This document shows, piece after piece, positions 47,431 to 59,194 of a stretch of DNA of 64,000 bases (the first letter of the stretch is position 1; each line of letters begins with the position of its first letter). This stretch comes from Penicillus capitatus (lineage: Eukaryota; Chlorophyta), in the NCBI GenBank assembly GCA_965649825.1, contig OZ287699.1, positions 1,426,001-1,490,000 on the forward strand, in the 5' to 3' direction. The notes beneath the pieces are model-generated. The model was not told the DNA's origin, made no database searches, and saw only the letters and a program-made list of their open reading frames with translations. Position numbers and translations under genes: made by a program.

Positions 47431-48086
47431 CTATGTGTCTTTCTTCCCTTTGCCCGTTTTATCCTGTACAACATGGATGCTTAGGATGACTGTCTGGAGA
47501 TAAACATCGATTACGTGACGAGGCGATGCAGACTCCGTCGTGTGGTGATAGTAGAGACCACTGGCGACAGTGGCAGAGAAGCTCAATCCGAAAATGACGG
47601 TGCACAGACCCAACGTCGTCACCGTTACCTTGAATATTCCATCTGCCACGGACATCGTGGATGCACTAATGAGAATACATGCATCATCCATCCATTTGCG
47701 GCAACGAGTGAACGGACAGACGCGTCAGCAATCGCTATGGAATCTGTGACAACGCCCGTCTACGCAGCCGATCAGGTGCCATGGCGACCGCATGGACGCC
47801 ATCTACAATGCGTCGCTGTGATAGATTGAGATACCGTCGGATCTGCCTCCCTTGCTAAAAGATTTTGCGAAATCTGTTCTCAGGCATCAGCCAGAGAATG
47901 TGCTGGAATACGCAGCGAGGTCATCGCTGTGTCTATGGCATAGGGCATGGATGACATGGGCTGTTGGATTTTAGGTATTTCAAGGAATTGGCAGATCAGA
48001 ATGACGAAGGGATGACAGCGAAGAGCTCGGCGGCGATGTGACGGCCTGAAGCATGCTTTGAAGACGGTATTACGAATTTGTGCCAT
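47431..48086 (-). CDS. small hypothetical protein with one or two membrane segments (multi-exon, uncertain)
   Basis: Minus-strand open pieces suggest a small spliced gene. The first piece starts MAQIRNTVFKACFRPSHRRR (basic, possible organellar leader) and includes CHPFVILICQFLEIP. The last piece, ending at 47431, has MSVADGIFKVTVTTLGLCTV and IFGLSFSATVASGLYYHH, which looks like one or two membrane helices, then a basic tail KTGKGKKDT. Middle joins between 47700 and 47880 are unclear. It lies just behind the PAQR gene start and is divergent from the serine acetyltransferase. I do not recognise a family; a small mitochondrial or ER membrane protein is possible. Confidence 0.35.
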
Positions 48087-48300
48087 GCGAGAATGCTATC
48101 GACATATGCGTCGCGTTTAACACGAACAGCAACATTCTCCAACGTCACCTCTTACGTCGAGCGCCACCGTCTTCGCGTCACACAAAACAAAACAGGACGC
48201 ACAACGAGGGGAATTCCTTCACCGAGAGCAATGTCTGCAAGTCGTTTCTCCCTGTGTCGCATCGCGATGCCAGCAGTCTGCAACAGATTCAAACGGCTCC

Positions 48301-49784
48301 ATGGACACCAATTCTGTTTGGACGGCGGATGCATTTCCACGCTACATTCAGAGTAATGATGGCGGAGACTTCTGTCGCAATTGGGAATCCGCCTTTCCCC
48401 GTCCCGCGAACGAGGAAGACGGCAGCTACGAATACGTCACGCGCAAAGGCAAGATGATATGGGAAGCAATCAGGTGCGCGACACCCATCCCAGATCCCCT
48501 GGTGAAGCCAAGGTGTTTGTTGGCAGACGCGAAGCCGAGAGAGATGCCAACAGTGAACCGTTGCTGTCGAGTTTTCTTTATGCCTCTATCCTAGTACATG
48601 ACGGATTCGATCGTGCCTTGGCATTTGTACTGTCTAATCGAATCTCGAGCGAAATCATGCTGCCCACGCAGCTCTATGAGATATTCCACGAAGCACTGTA
48701 CTGTCGGGCAGATGTCTTGGATGCTGCATTCGCGGATGTCGCTGCCGTTCGTGAACGGGTATGCATTGTTATGACAAAGCGGCACAGTGACTGTCTTGTC
48801 GATGTTTAGGATCCGGCATGCTGTTCATACAGCAGCGCGCTTCTGTACTACAAAGGATTTCACGCACTGCAGGTTCACAGAATTGCACATGCCCTGTGGA
48901 ACAGGTGTGTTGAGAATGAACTGTCTAGTATGACGGACACGTCGTACGGTTTGTGATGACAGAGGTCAGACAGTCTTGGCTCTGAGTCTGCAGAGTCGAA
49001 TGAGCGAGGTGTTTGGCGTGGACATCCATCCAGCAGCTGAGATCGGAACCGGCATACTCATCGATCATGGAACGGGTGTCGTCATTGGTGAAACGGCTGT
49101 GATCGGCAACAACGTCTCGATCCTTCAAGTCTGCACTTGATTCAAGATTCTGTCTCGTGATGTCTTCTGGCCAGAACGTGACATTGGGAGGAACTGGTAA
49201 AGAAGTGGGAGATCGACATCCAAAGATTCACGACAATGTTCTGATTGGAGCCTCTGCTACGATTCTTGGTAACATCGTGGTGGGGAAGGGAGCGCAAGTC
49301 GCAGCTGGTAGTCTGGTATTGAAACCTGTTCCACCACATGCCATGGTGGCTGGATCTCCTGCGAAAGAGATCGGCAAAGTTTCTGGTTGTCCAGCCCTAA
49401 AGATGGAACAGTGGTGTAAGAAGCTCGATGCCGAGAGCAACCTCTTTGCAAAGGTAGATTCTCTCGGTATCAGCACCTGCATGTTGAGCTGTCTCGTTTT
49501 AGGTATCCGAGGAGACCTTTTTGAATACTGTCCAGGTAATCAACCATCTCACACATTTTCACCCACCGTTAGGGTTTGCTTGATGGGCAGGCATCGACAG
49601 AAGAGAACGATGAGGAAATGACTGCAAGGGAAGAGTCTGTACATGTGCGTCATCGACATAGTTCTTTCCTGATTCGTCGTGACTGTGTTTTCATGTGCAG
49701 CATTCTGTGGTTGATTCGACAATGGATGATGACGAAGCCTTGGAGAAATGGCCGATTGCTGAAGCGCCAGAGTACTCAATCTGA
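48301..49784 (+). CDS. SAT: serine O-acetyltransferase
   Basis: This enzyme makes O-acetylserine from serine and acetyl-CoA, the committing step of cysteine synthesis. Start chosen at [20 protein letters not shown]; an upstream leader exon cannot be excluded. [10 protein letters not shown] joins over intron 48474-48526 to [20 protein letters not shown], the conserved SAT helix domain, then [25 protein letters not shown] and [20 protein letters not shown]. The left-handed beta-helix is nearly textbook: [38 protein letters not shown], an intron, then [20 protein letters not shown] and [17 protein letters not shown]. Catalytic His (IDHGTG) and Asp/His (GDRHPK) are present. The tail differs from bacterial CysE and ends [13 protein letters not shown] with no obvious terminal Ile-rich cysteine-synthase peptide except the final Ile. 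Confidence 0.93.
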
Positions 49785-50059
49785 AATGCAGAGAACCTTT
49801 CTGCTGCTCCCACTGTCCATATGTACCAAACTGTTTGCAATTTCATGTCAAACAATACCCGTCACCCTTCTTCAAATTCTTTTTTGTTGGCTTCTTCCAT
49901 TGCCTTATTGAATAGATGTCTGCCTTGATGGGCGTATACGTCACGTCACATCTGTCGGCTGCCAATGCAGATCGTGTTCTAAGAGCGCGAATATCGGGAG
50001 ACTGTGTGTTTGGTAACAGAGCGATATTGGGAGATGCAGATGTTATTTGGCTTACACAA

Positions 50060-50965
50060 TTGTCTTACATTCCAACGCCTTTAAAGAAATGGTCCATAGC
50101 CCCTTGAGCCTTATTGACGAGGGCATCCACAGCGGCAGTCTTCTTCTGGATTTCGGCGTCCATAATCTTTATCTCTTCCGTTATTTCGAACAAACTTCCA
50201 ACGTCTTACGGTCTGCGCTGGCCTCCCTCGAATCGGCCGATGCGGGGCTGGCATCCAGAACGGCCTTGATTCGGCCCAATCTAGCTTCAAGCGCCTGACG
50301 GGAGGTCGACAACGGTTTGGCCCCGCAGACCGGACAGGCTGACCGCTTCCTGACGTGACGTCGGTCCGCGGGAGCCAGGGGTACTTCTCTGACTGTGTGC
50401 GCTCAGCTGTAGTCCTTGCATCGACTCAGCTCCTGTCTTCCCCGTCTTGCCGTTACGCGTGTGCGCGACCGCGGCGCAAGTCGAACTCGCGGATCGTTTT
50501 GTTAAAAAACGATGGAGATCGCGGTTGTTCTCCGTCCTGTTCAGCGCAAGAGCATGCTCTTCTTCCTCTCCAAGGAGGCAAAACATTGAATAAAAATAAA
50601 AAAAAAAGAAAAAGCTTACCTTCACCGCAAAATGACTCTTCACACCTACCGACTGACGCCATCAACTGCTCAATGGGGATTTTGGTGAGCCATCTCGCGG
50701 CAACAGTGGCAAAATCCGTGCACGACTTAACCTCGTCATCTAACTGCTTCGCTTCGTGCTTCTTCAGTTTGTAGAAGGGAACTGACTTTCTTTCTGTTCG
50801 AACAAACAGGTCGACGTCGTCAATAAGCACACGACTGGATTGGCCCTCACGTCTTCTGTGGACGGGAATTGTGGTTCTCTCCGTTTCGTCAAACTGGTCG
50901 ACGTCGTCCATAAACACACGACTGGATTGGCCTTCACCTCTTGAACGCGTCGATTGATTTGCCAT
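50060..50965 (-). CDS. hypothetical protein with a 29-residue tandem duplication
   Basis: ATG at 50965 opens MANQSTRSRG followed by two tandem 29-residue units: EGQSSRVFMDDVDQFDETER (plus TTIPVHRRR) and EGQSSRVLIDDVDLFVRTER (plus KSVPFYKLK). Then come KKHEAKQLDDEVKSCTDFAT and LTKIPIEQLMASVG. A likely donor (gaag/gtaagc) sits at about 50620 before a poly-T-rich intron. Downstream minus-strand frames are open but the exon order is uncertain. One carries a CPVCG zinc-finger-like motif (RKRSACPVCGAKPLSTSRQ) with ALEARLGRIKAVLDAS, and another ends with KKTAAVDALVNKAQGAMDHF. These may be later exons of the same gene or of a separate one. No known family is recognised. Confidence 0.4.
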
Positions 50966-51019
50966 ATCGATGTCTGATCAATGCCACGCGAAGTCTCAAT
51001 AAATAGTGGGTACGGTTTG

Positions 51020-51178
51020 CAGCCACCGTGCTGGCCACGGTGGATGCAGACCTTATGATCCTAATCCACCACCGTGGCTGCAGACCGTATGATCCTGATC
51101 CAGCACGATGGCTGCAGACCGTATGATCCTGATCCAGCACGATGGCTGCAGACCGTATGATCCCGATCCACCACTAAC
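51020..51178 (+). repeat. 34-bp tandem repeat array
   Basis: About four to five head-to-tail copies of a 34-bp unit are seen. The core reads gctgcagaccgtatgatcc and then tgatccagcacgatg. The central copies are nearly identical, while the outer ones are diverged (for example gatgcagaccttatgatcct at the left, and gatcccgatccaccac at the right). The array lies about 60 bp upstream of the duplicated-motif hypothetical gene, in its probable promoter region, and is not in any supported coding frame. Confidence 0.9.
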
Positions 51179-51856
51179 CGCACCGTACCGGATCACACGC
51201 TTCGAATTTTAGCTGAACTCAAGGCGGCGTGTCAATGTGAAAGCCCCATGCCGCATTCGTATCGGAGAACGTCGACGTGAAGAGCGAAGCGGCGAAAAAT
51301 CCACTGCCGTAATCGCCATCTCCGTCAACAACGAAGTTCGTTCGAACGCCGACGAAGGATAGAAAGAAAGCTGCAAGACAGACCTCAGATGCACTTTGCC
51401 TGAGACGCCGCGGTCTTTTCAGGACAAGAGTCATCCAGTTGTTCCATCAAGCGGCGAAGGATCTAGCCACATTGAGCGAGGGCCAGAAAAGCACGTGTCT
51501 CCGTGTCACAGGGCATTTCAAGCAGATACCCCGCCAAACAAGAGATCGATCGGACTACGTTGTCTGGTTTGGTATACTGATATCGCTTTCAAAGTGGAGC
51601 TGCTCTTTCCTTAGATAACATTCTCCAATGTGAACATCTCATTTCGTATAACAATATCGGGATGTTTATCCTATTGTGACGGCATTAAATCTTGTTATGG
51701 CTGATTTGATGTAGAAGAACTGCCTGCTGTGCAGTAGATAGATATACAACTTATCTAAACCATTCACAAAATGTGGTCTTGTCACAGCAGCTCCTTTAGC
51801 GTCAGAACTTCTACAAGATCTTCTATTGCTACAGAAAGTGCTTGTTTCGTTGACAG
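51179..51856 (+). other. gene-poor stretch after the 34-bp repeats
   Basis: About 680 bp without a supported gene. A minus-strand frame from 51434 contains a signal-like helix (EVCLAAFFLSFVGVRTNFVV), but it has no continuation or family match, so it is not called. The left part may hold promoter sequence for the minus-strand gene at 50965; the right part is the 3' flank of the ZFYVE26-like gene. Confidence 0.4.
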
Positions 51857-54800
51857 TTATGGTGTCGTGCGAATGTGGGCTCTTCCCAAAATTCGCTCGC
51901 AATTCTTCACTATACTACGATATCCATGTCTTTCTGCTGCTTCCATCACGATGCTGAGATCTCCCTGAGCACCATGCAATTCGGCGAGCCTGTCAGGATA
52001 AGAAAGCGTCAGAGGGATGATGCATTGGATGCACGCTCTCACTTGTATGCGGCATCAACGTTCCTAAGCTTGAGAAAGGCTCGAACTTTTGAGTGTGGGC
52101 TAACCATCAATTCAATCAGTCCTTCAGCAAACCAGTGCGTCCATTCTTCATTCTCTGGGCGCCCGCTTCTAACGACATAGGCAGAGACAGCGTGCAGCAA
52201 GATGTGATCCAATTGTTGGTCTGAAACTGTTCCCTTGATATTATTGACGAGATCCAGGATCGCCTTGTGCTTACGATCCAGGGCCATCGCAGCGACGGTA
52301 TTCGAATACGTCTCTGTCTCAGACAATCTGATGAGCATAGAGATGTCGCAAGTGACTGGGCAATGTCATGCTCGAACCTGAATTCGAAGATCACTCTGAA
52401 ACCCAATGTGAAATCTCTAAGCAGCAGTCTCTGCACAATGCGCATACGTCTGGAATTGTCTTCGGTGGTTGCTTCAGCCGTCGCTGTGAACATGGTACAT
52501 TCACGCGGCGACCATTCCTCTACGCAAACAGTTACATCCAATCGAGATCTGTGCGAAGGATAACCTGATGGATCGGGATTCAAAAGCAGTTCCTTGTAGA
52601 TGAGCAGTTGCAGAGTCGTACGGGCAATGAACGTCGAAAGCTCTGCTTGTGTCATGACGATGGGCATGTCATCGATCACTTCTCGATGTCGCTGAATAAC
52701 CGAAAGAGCTTCTTGAAAATGCATCTTGGCAGATTCAAGAAATTTTATGGCTGTCTTGGCATCCGTCGATTTCCATGACAGACGAATGCATGTCTTGCCA
52801 GCAACATCCAAACGGTTTAGGACTTTCTGACAACGATAGAGATGTCGATAATGTCCTTGGTTCTCAAGCCACCTGACCGAACCTTGCTGTGAAGATGATG
52901 CCCGAGAGAAACAGCATGTCTGCTCACCTGCACGCTTCTGTTAATGCTCTCCTTCCGCGAGTTCCACCATCTTGCATGGCATTGATCATATCATCGACGG
53001 TTGCGTAGCGAATGGAAAGATCACAGATTTGCTCGACGTTTTCCACATCTCGGGCCAAGACACACGGATCCACCCCTGTAAGTCAGAAACGATGTCAGAA
53101 TTGCTTAAAGGCAGACCGTCACTGCGCACCGTTGATCAGGTACTCAGACTCGGAGAATCGTTGCCCAAGTGGAGGGAGATTTCTTGCTGCGAACGTTGAT
53201 CCGTAATTTCCCGGCAGAGACTGCTGCCTCGTATAAGACCAGCATCCACTCTAGAACCCAATCACATGCCTTGTTCGATCTCTCAGCAGCTAGCAATCAT
53301 CAGACCGGTTTCTGAGAAGTGGATGGCTCTGTTGTCAAGGATTTTGATCGTTGGTGCTGAAGGGATGTTGAGCGTTGAAGAGGAACTGTTCTCGGTGAAG
53401 GAATGTCGGATTCGCTTGCCATTTCACTCGGAACAGAAGACATAGACGATCCTCCGCGATAGTCTCTCAGACTCGATGTCCGGCACGATCCAGCACGGTC
53501 AGAAGCTGCTCGTTCTCTGCGGCGATGCACACGGGATGACGGTCCTCCTCCGTCGTCTTCCATTCCCACAGGGTACATGACTTGGCAGGCAATGTTGCCA
53601 CGTGCATGCCTGAACATGAATGGGATCAGCAGCAAAGGGGCATATGCAGCAAGCAGTTCTTCACAGAATTGCACACGATCTTCCATCAACGTGGACGATG
53701 CGGCCACTGTGATCATCTCTTTCCTTTTCATTTTTTCATGAAACCCAACCGTCTCTGGACACAAGAACGGTTCCATCTCTGGCACCGTGCCACCCGTCAA
53801 CAGTCGAACCAGTTCTTTGGCCGATGTTCGGAACATGGTCCCCAGTCGAGAATGTTTCAATGAATTGTGCAGAGTGAAGAAAGCAGGCATATCGATGGGG
53901 CATGTTGTTTCTAGCACCCGGACGAGTCGAATGGCTGCCTGTCTTGCTTCCATCCGCATGCGAGAGCTGTCCATTTGGAGGCCAGACGGAATGCAAAAGA
54001 CGTAGGGGACGTGTTCCCTGGCAGAGAGGAAATTGCCCTCCTGGATGCATGCAATGACCCATGCTTCCCAGTAAGGCCGTTCGTCTATTGCACACTGTCT
54101 CGCTGTCCGAACAGCAAGATCGTATTTTTCAGCTGTCACGAGTCGGTGCAGCAATGTCTCGCACCGCAGTTGATCACGTAGATCGAGAAGACTGACTTGA
54201 ATTCCAGCCGTCAAGATCTTCTGCAGCAGCTCCACTTCGATTCGAAGAGCAACTTCTCCTCTCATCTTCGACGGTCCGGCTGCAAAGACGGATGGTATCT
54301 TGATGCTGTTATCATCTGCCGTATTCTTGCTCGTTTCTGAAGATGTCTCTGTCTGCATGTCATCTCCTGCCTTGGTGCTCAGTTTGATGTCGGCATAGGA
54401 GAGGATGTCGAGGCAGACGTCCACGCTTTGCTGGAAATCCTGGGCAACGATGGCATTCCACTCGAGTTCTCCAAAGAACCGTGACAGATGGGTATCTGCC
54501 AGATCCGTGGCAATTCGGTTGGCGGCCAACGCTGACGCTTCCGGAGAAGTCAGCAGATCCAAAAGGACTCGGAAGAGCGTCAGATTTGGCAAACCTCTGA
54601 AGAAATGCCGACTTCTTAACTAGACAATGTGCCATCCTTTATCAAAATCGCCACGATCATGCTGTTTGGATCACCTGGTCGTCGTGATACGGATCGCCTG
54701 ACAGAACAGTCATGGGCACCAGTCCAACGCCGCCTGGCTGCGTGTCTGAGACAATTGATGTCTTGCGTGTCATCTTTGTTGGCAGAGGGACTGTTTGACA

Positions 54801-57800
54801 CGAATCAAGACACAGGGAGAATGTTGTCTATTCAGGCATACCTTGAGATGTGTCAGGTTTTGAAGCAGATGTTGGGTTATCACCCAGTGTTTCCGCAACG
54901 GAGGATGCCGTTTCCATTTCGGCGCCCATCCCTAGAGCTTTTCTGCAAAGCCATGCAAAGAGCACTAAACTAGCAGAGAGAGCTGAACCTGGCATAAGAG
55001 ATCAGCAGATTGTCATTTCTGAGCGAAGGGACTTCTTCCATCATCTTCTTGAGAGAAACCGTTTGCTGCGCCATAATTAAAGATTCGACGATGAGGGAAG
55101 GCGTTTCCACCAATCGCACACACTTCTCCGCCCACTGCTGTGGCAAACAGCGCAGCGCCGCAATTCCCAGCCTTGTTTGTTCGAGATGCTGAACAGCCTT
55201 TGCAGAGAGATGCTGTTTCAGCGACATGAGATACTGCACCAGCATTCTCGATAGCGGCAGGGGACAGCAAGAGGTCAGCACTTGCATTCCAGTGTCAAAC
55301 GCTTCCATGAGCGGAAGAGACTTCAAGAATCGAAGGGCAGCAATGGGGCCACTGCCTTTCGATGCCGGTCCATACCCAAGTGATCGAATGTGTTCAACGT
55401 AGACATCACACTTTAGATGATGTGTCACTTCATTGGACTGTACAACCTCCAGGGCAAAGCCGATGGCACCACCCGCTAGCAACTTTCGTGCCAACTGTCC
55501 ACAATCACGATCGTAGAGATCATCGATGACTGTCCAATCTTTGAACTCGCCACGCAATGGACTCTCCAAAATCTTCTGGTAGAGTTTTAGCTTCTTGAGA
55601 TAGTCTACAGCCACGGGGCAATTATGCTGCAGGCTGTAAAACTCAATGGCACGATCGAGTGTCCAAGATTCTGGACGAAGGGCAGCTGCTTCTAAGGCTA
55701 TGGATCGATCCTTTATCTTCAGGCAGGCGACCCAGCTAACGGGAAGAGAATTTAGTGGATCTGTGTCTTTGTCTGGATCAGCAAAGAAGAATCCATCTGG
55801 TTCATCATCTTGAGGAAACCGTGAAGCGGCCTCGACAATCTCGTAGAGAATCTGATCTGGCGGCTGGGAGTTGTAGGCAGTGTCGGCTAACACGAAGGCT
55901 TCTCTTAGCCCCGATCCATCTTCCAGTAATTTCGAAATCTGTGCATAGATGTCGATCTTGTCTGCGGTAGAAACACTGGAGACAGCTTCTGCCCCTTTCT
56001 GCGTTTGTGATTGCTCGACCTGTACCCAGTTCTCCAGCACTGGATACCTCCCTTCCTCTCTGGCTTCGAATGCCGTTGCCAAACAGTTAATCGTTGACTC
56101 TGGCTTTCTTCCTTCGTAGATGTTTGTCTGCGGGCGGTTATCGACAGGTTCTGATGGAGGAGGCACTTCAGGTTCTTGTCGTTTTCGTTGAAGAAATGCA
56201 AAAGCGCATGCAACGAGAAATCGAACTGGGGCAATATTGACAAGTTCTTTTAGGGCATCCAAGTTCGGCATTCGTCGAAGTTCATCCAGCACAGGTGATG
56301 GGCATGTTTGCAAATCGGATGGCGGATACAGTGGAGAGAGCCACGTGGTCAACACCTCATGGGCAAGGTCGACTCCCAGTACGTCTGCAGCAGCCATGGC
56401 ATGATCAATGTCGTTGGAACACTGTGCATTGGCAACCATCGTCATCAGCAGTTCCTGAGGACTCTGATGCAACATCGCAAAGTAGTTGTGTCCCTCACTG
56501 GGACCATCGTCCATTGTGGAAACGATATCGCCGATCTCAGCCAAATAGTGTCCCATGAGGGAGAGATAGGAGATGGCAGTGGAAGAGGATACTCCTTTTT
56601 CTGTCTCTCCCTCTGCACTCAAATTCGGTCCATAACCGGCGATCTCTAGCAGGGCACCTTCATCCAACTGTGAGACATCTTCGGACAGCGCACGACTGAG
56701 ATTGTGCAGCAAACCAGAGAGATAGCGCAGCTGACCCCTTCGTACATCACGGAGAGCATCTCGCAGTCTGGTGATCGCTTTAAAGTGCTCGTGGACTTTT
56801 CGGACATTCGTTGCATTGCTCGTGTTTGCGAATTGTGTGGTCTTGGATGGGACTCCATGACTGAAGTATTCGGCAACAGACTGTTCTGCATTTTCTGGAG
56901 CTTCGATTGCTTCGAGAATGGAGGCGAGGTTCTGACAGAGATCAAAGGCCTTCTGCTTCAAATATTCTTCGCTCGTTTCGGATATCGAATGTGGCACACT
57001 CATGCACTGAATGGTGAATCGCAGCAGTTTTCGGGACGCTTCGAAGTTGAGTCTGTTTCCAGCAATAACATCCAGAGCAGTCGACAGTCGTTCAGTCTTG
57101 ACAGACTGCTCTGTGACGCTTTCCTGCTGGCTGAACCACTCACTCCAGCGTATCAGATTCTGAGCATCTGCTTCGAACTGTGATGTCTGAGACATGAGCA
57201 GTCGGTGTAATTCCAATGGCAGAGACAGAAAGCCGCCCATCTCTCTCCAATTCCCTCGATTCAGGAATCTCCACACATTTTCTGAATCTGGTCGCAGTAA
57301 GACGTCCATTCCAAGCTGAAGATTGTTGTAGAAATCTTCGATCAGAGAGTGATGTGCAAGTGATGCTTCGGTGCTCCAGGAGCACGCATCAGATGGAACC
57401 GGATAGGCATCTGATCCTCTCAAGACTTTGATCAGATCTCTCAAAAGCCTGAGGGGTTCCACCGTCGAGACCGGACTTGTCGTCGTTGCCCTCTTTTTCC
57501 CTCCGTCGTGAGTGAAAACCACATCGAGAGTCTTGAAAACATCAGATTGGGAGAGGAAAACTTGAATAATGAAATGAATCGTAGAAAGAAGCCAAGCGTG
57601 TTGGTAGGTGCCTTGTATCGCACAGAGACACGCATGAATCGAAGACACCAGATCGGATAACTCTGACAACCACAGGTCTTGACCAGGGATCTGTCCATGT
57701 CCATTAAAGATATCTGCTACCACTGTCAGAAAAGCCAAGACGCTCGAGATGACGCCGGCACACAAAACCATTTGCAGATCTCTGACCACTGGAAGTTCTT

Positions 57801-59184
57801 CACTGAGATCAATGGTCAACATCGATGTAGAGAGCATTTGCAAAAAACGTGTGTCCAAGTGCTGGACAGTCTGTGATAAGATTGTTTGAGGTGTGGTGGT
57901 TTGGAGACGAGTCAGAATAGATGCTGCATCACATGCGTGAGGACTTCCTTCCAGAGATTCTGACAAGAGTTCAGAGAATTGGAGTTTTGCACGGAGAGAT
58001 GCTGTGGCCCCAGAGAACTCGGATTGTTTCCCAGCTGCTACTCGCGGAAAGATGCTCTCCAACAAATGTTTCTTCAGTGGAAATGTCGAAGATGTGTTTT
58101 GTGCAGAGAGCATGTCCCATCCCATCAACAAGGCCAATGACAAGAGACGTCGATTTCCTGGAGTCCAGCTCTTTAGCACATCAAACTTGCTTCTGCCAAC
58201 ATCCTTCAGCACCATTTCAAGTCTTTGTCCTTCGATGTGCCAGTTGTGCACTCTGGCTTCTTGGAATCCAAAGGACGCCCAAGCGGGATTCTGTGCTGGA
58301 AAGAACAATTCCTTGAAGTTTAACACTTCGTCTGAACTCAACAGAGCGCCATCGATTTCTTTTTGCAGAGTTGTTGAGAGCAATGGAGAAGGACTGGACA
58401 GAAGGGATTGAGTGATGTGTGTTGGCGGGGTGAACAGTGAATGGTGTTGCACCAGGAGTCTTATTGCACACTCGTATTCATTATCAGACAGTATGCCACC
58501 TTGTACACATGTCATGATGCGACAGGCTTCTCGTTGCCTTCCACTTCGAATGGCCCCATCCATCGCAACCAGGCAGCTGCGTTCGATGGTCGACAGAAAC
58601 TGCTGGATTTCTTTGGGGCAGGGAGATGGAAATGGACAGGACTGGATGGCTGCAACGACAGCTGCAATGGCTGCAGGATATTCACGTGCCATGCGTCCCA
58701 ACACTGACTGGGCAGAGGAGCTATCGACAGAACGGCGACGCGTTGGGCGTGACAGTGGCATCAATCTCTCAGAGAACGTCTCGACCATTTCTTTCACAAG
58801 AGAGATGTCACTTCGATTCAGCCCCCCACCACTTTCCCCTTCGCCATCCATCAGCATGAACGAGTCGGCTAGAGCACAGAGCTCTGCCTTTAAGACGAAG
58901 ATACGTTCCATATGGTGTTCTGATTTCGCCAAAGGACGCGTCAGGAAACATTGAAGCCGAGACAGCAGATGAGAGTCGAGGTTGGGGAAGACAACAGGGA
59001 GGCCAGATAGTGAAACCACATGTTGGCAGAGGTGAAGACACGTATCGACGTCTGTTTGTTGTAATCGACGTAAGAGGCATTGCGCGAGTTCCGAATGTCC
59101 CAGAGAAAGAAACTGGAAGAACAGGCGCAACAAGGCTTCACGTTCTTCGACTGTCTGCATCATGTACAGGGGGAATGCTTGCAT
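51857..59184 (-). CDS. ZFYVE26: ZFYVE26/spastizin-like giant protein
   Basis: One of the largest genes here, about 2100-2200 residues. Exon 1 (59184 to about 54970) is a single open run of about 1400 codons starting MQAFPLYMMQTVEEREALLR and built of alpha-helical repeat sequence. Short exons follow around 54950-54620. A third long exon (about 54578-53300) starts LPNLTLFRVLLDLLTSPEAS. The C-terminal exons give the family identity: GHYRHLYRCQKVLNRLDVAG, KTCIRLSWKSTDAKTAIKFL, MTQAELSTFIARTTLQLLIY, LLLRDFTLGFRVIFEFRFE, YSNTVAAMALDRKHKAILDL, VNNIKGTVSDQQLDHILLHA and SPHSKVRAFLKLRNVDAAYK match the conserved ZFYVE26 C-terminus. Human ZFYVE26 works with spatacsin in lysosome reformation and cytokinesis. 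No FYVE zinc finger was seen, as in plant homologues. Several joins are approximate. Confidence 0.75.
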
Positions 59185-59194
59185 TCACTTTTTA

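Noticed and set aside
51209-51434. 71-codon minus-strand frame with a signal-like helix
   Set aside because: One hydrophobic stretch only; no continuation, no family match and no clear gene context.
51857-59184. FYVE zinc finger in the ZFYVE26-like protein
   Set aside because: No RxHHCR motif or eight-Cys cluster was seen in the readable exons.
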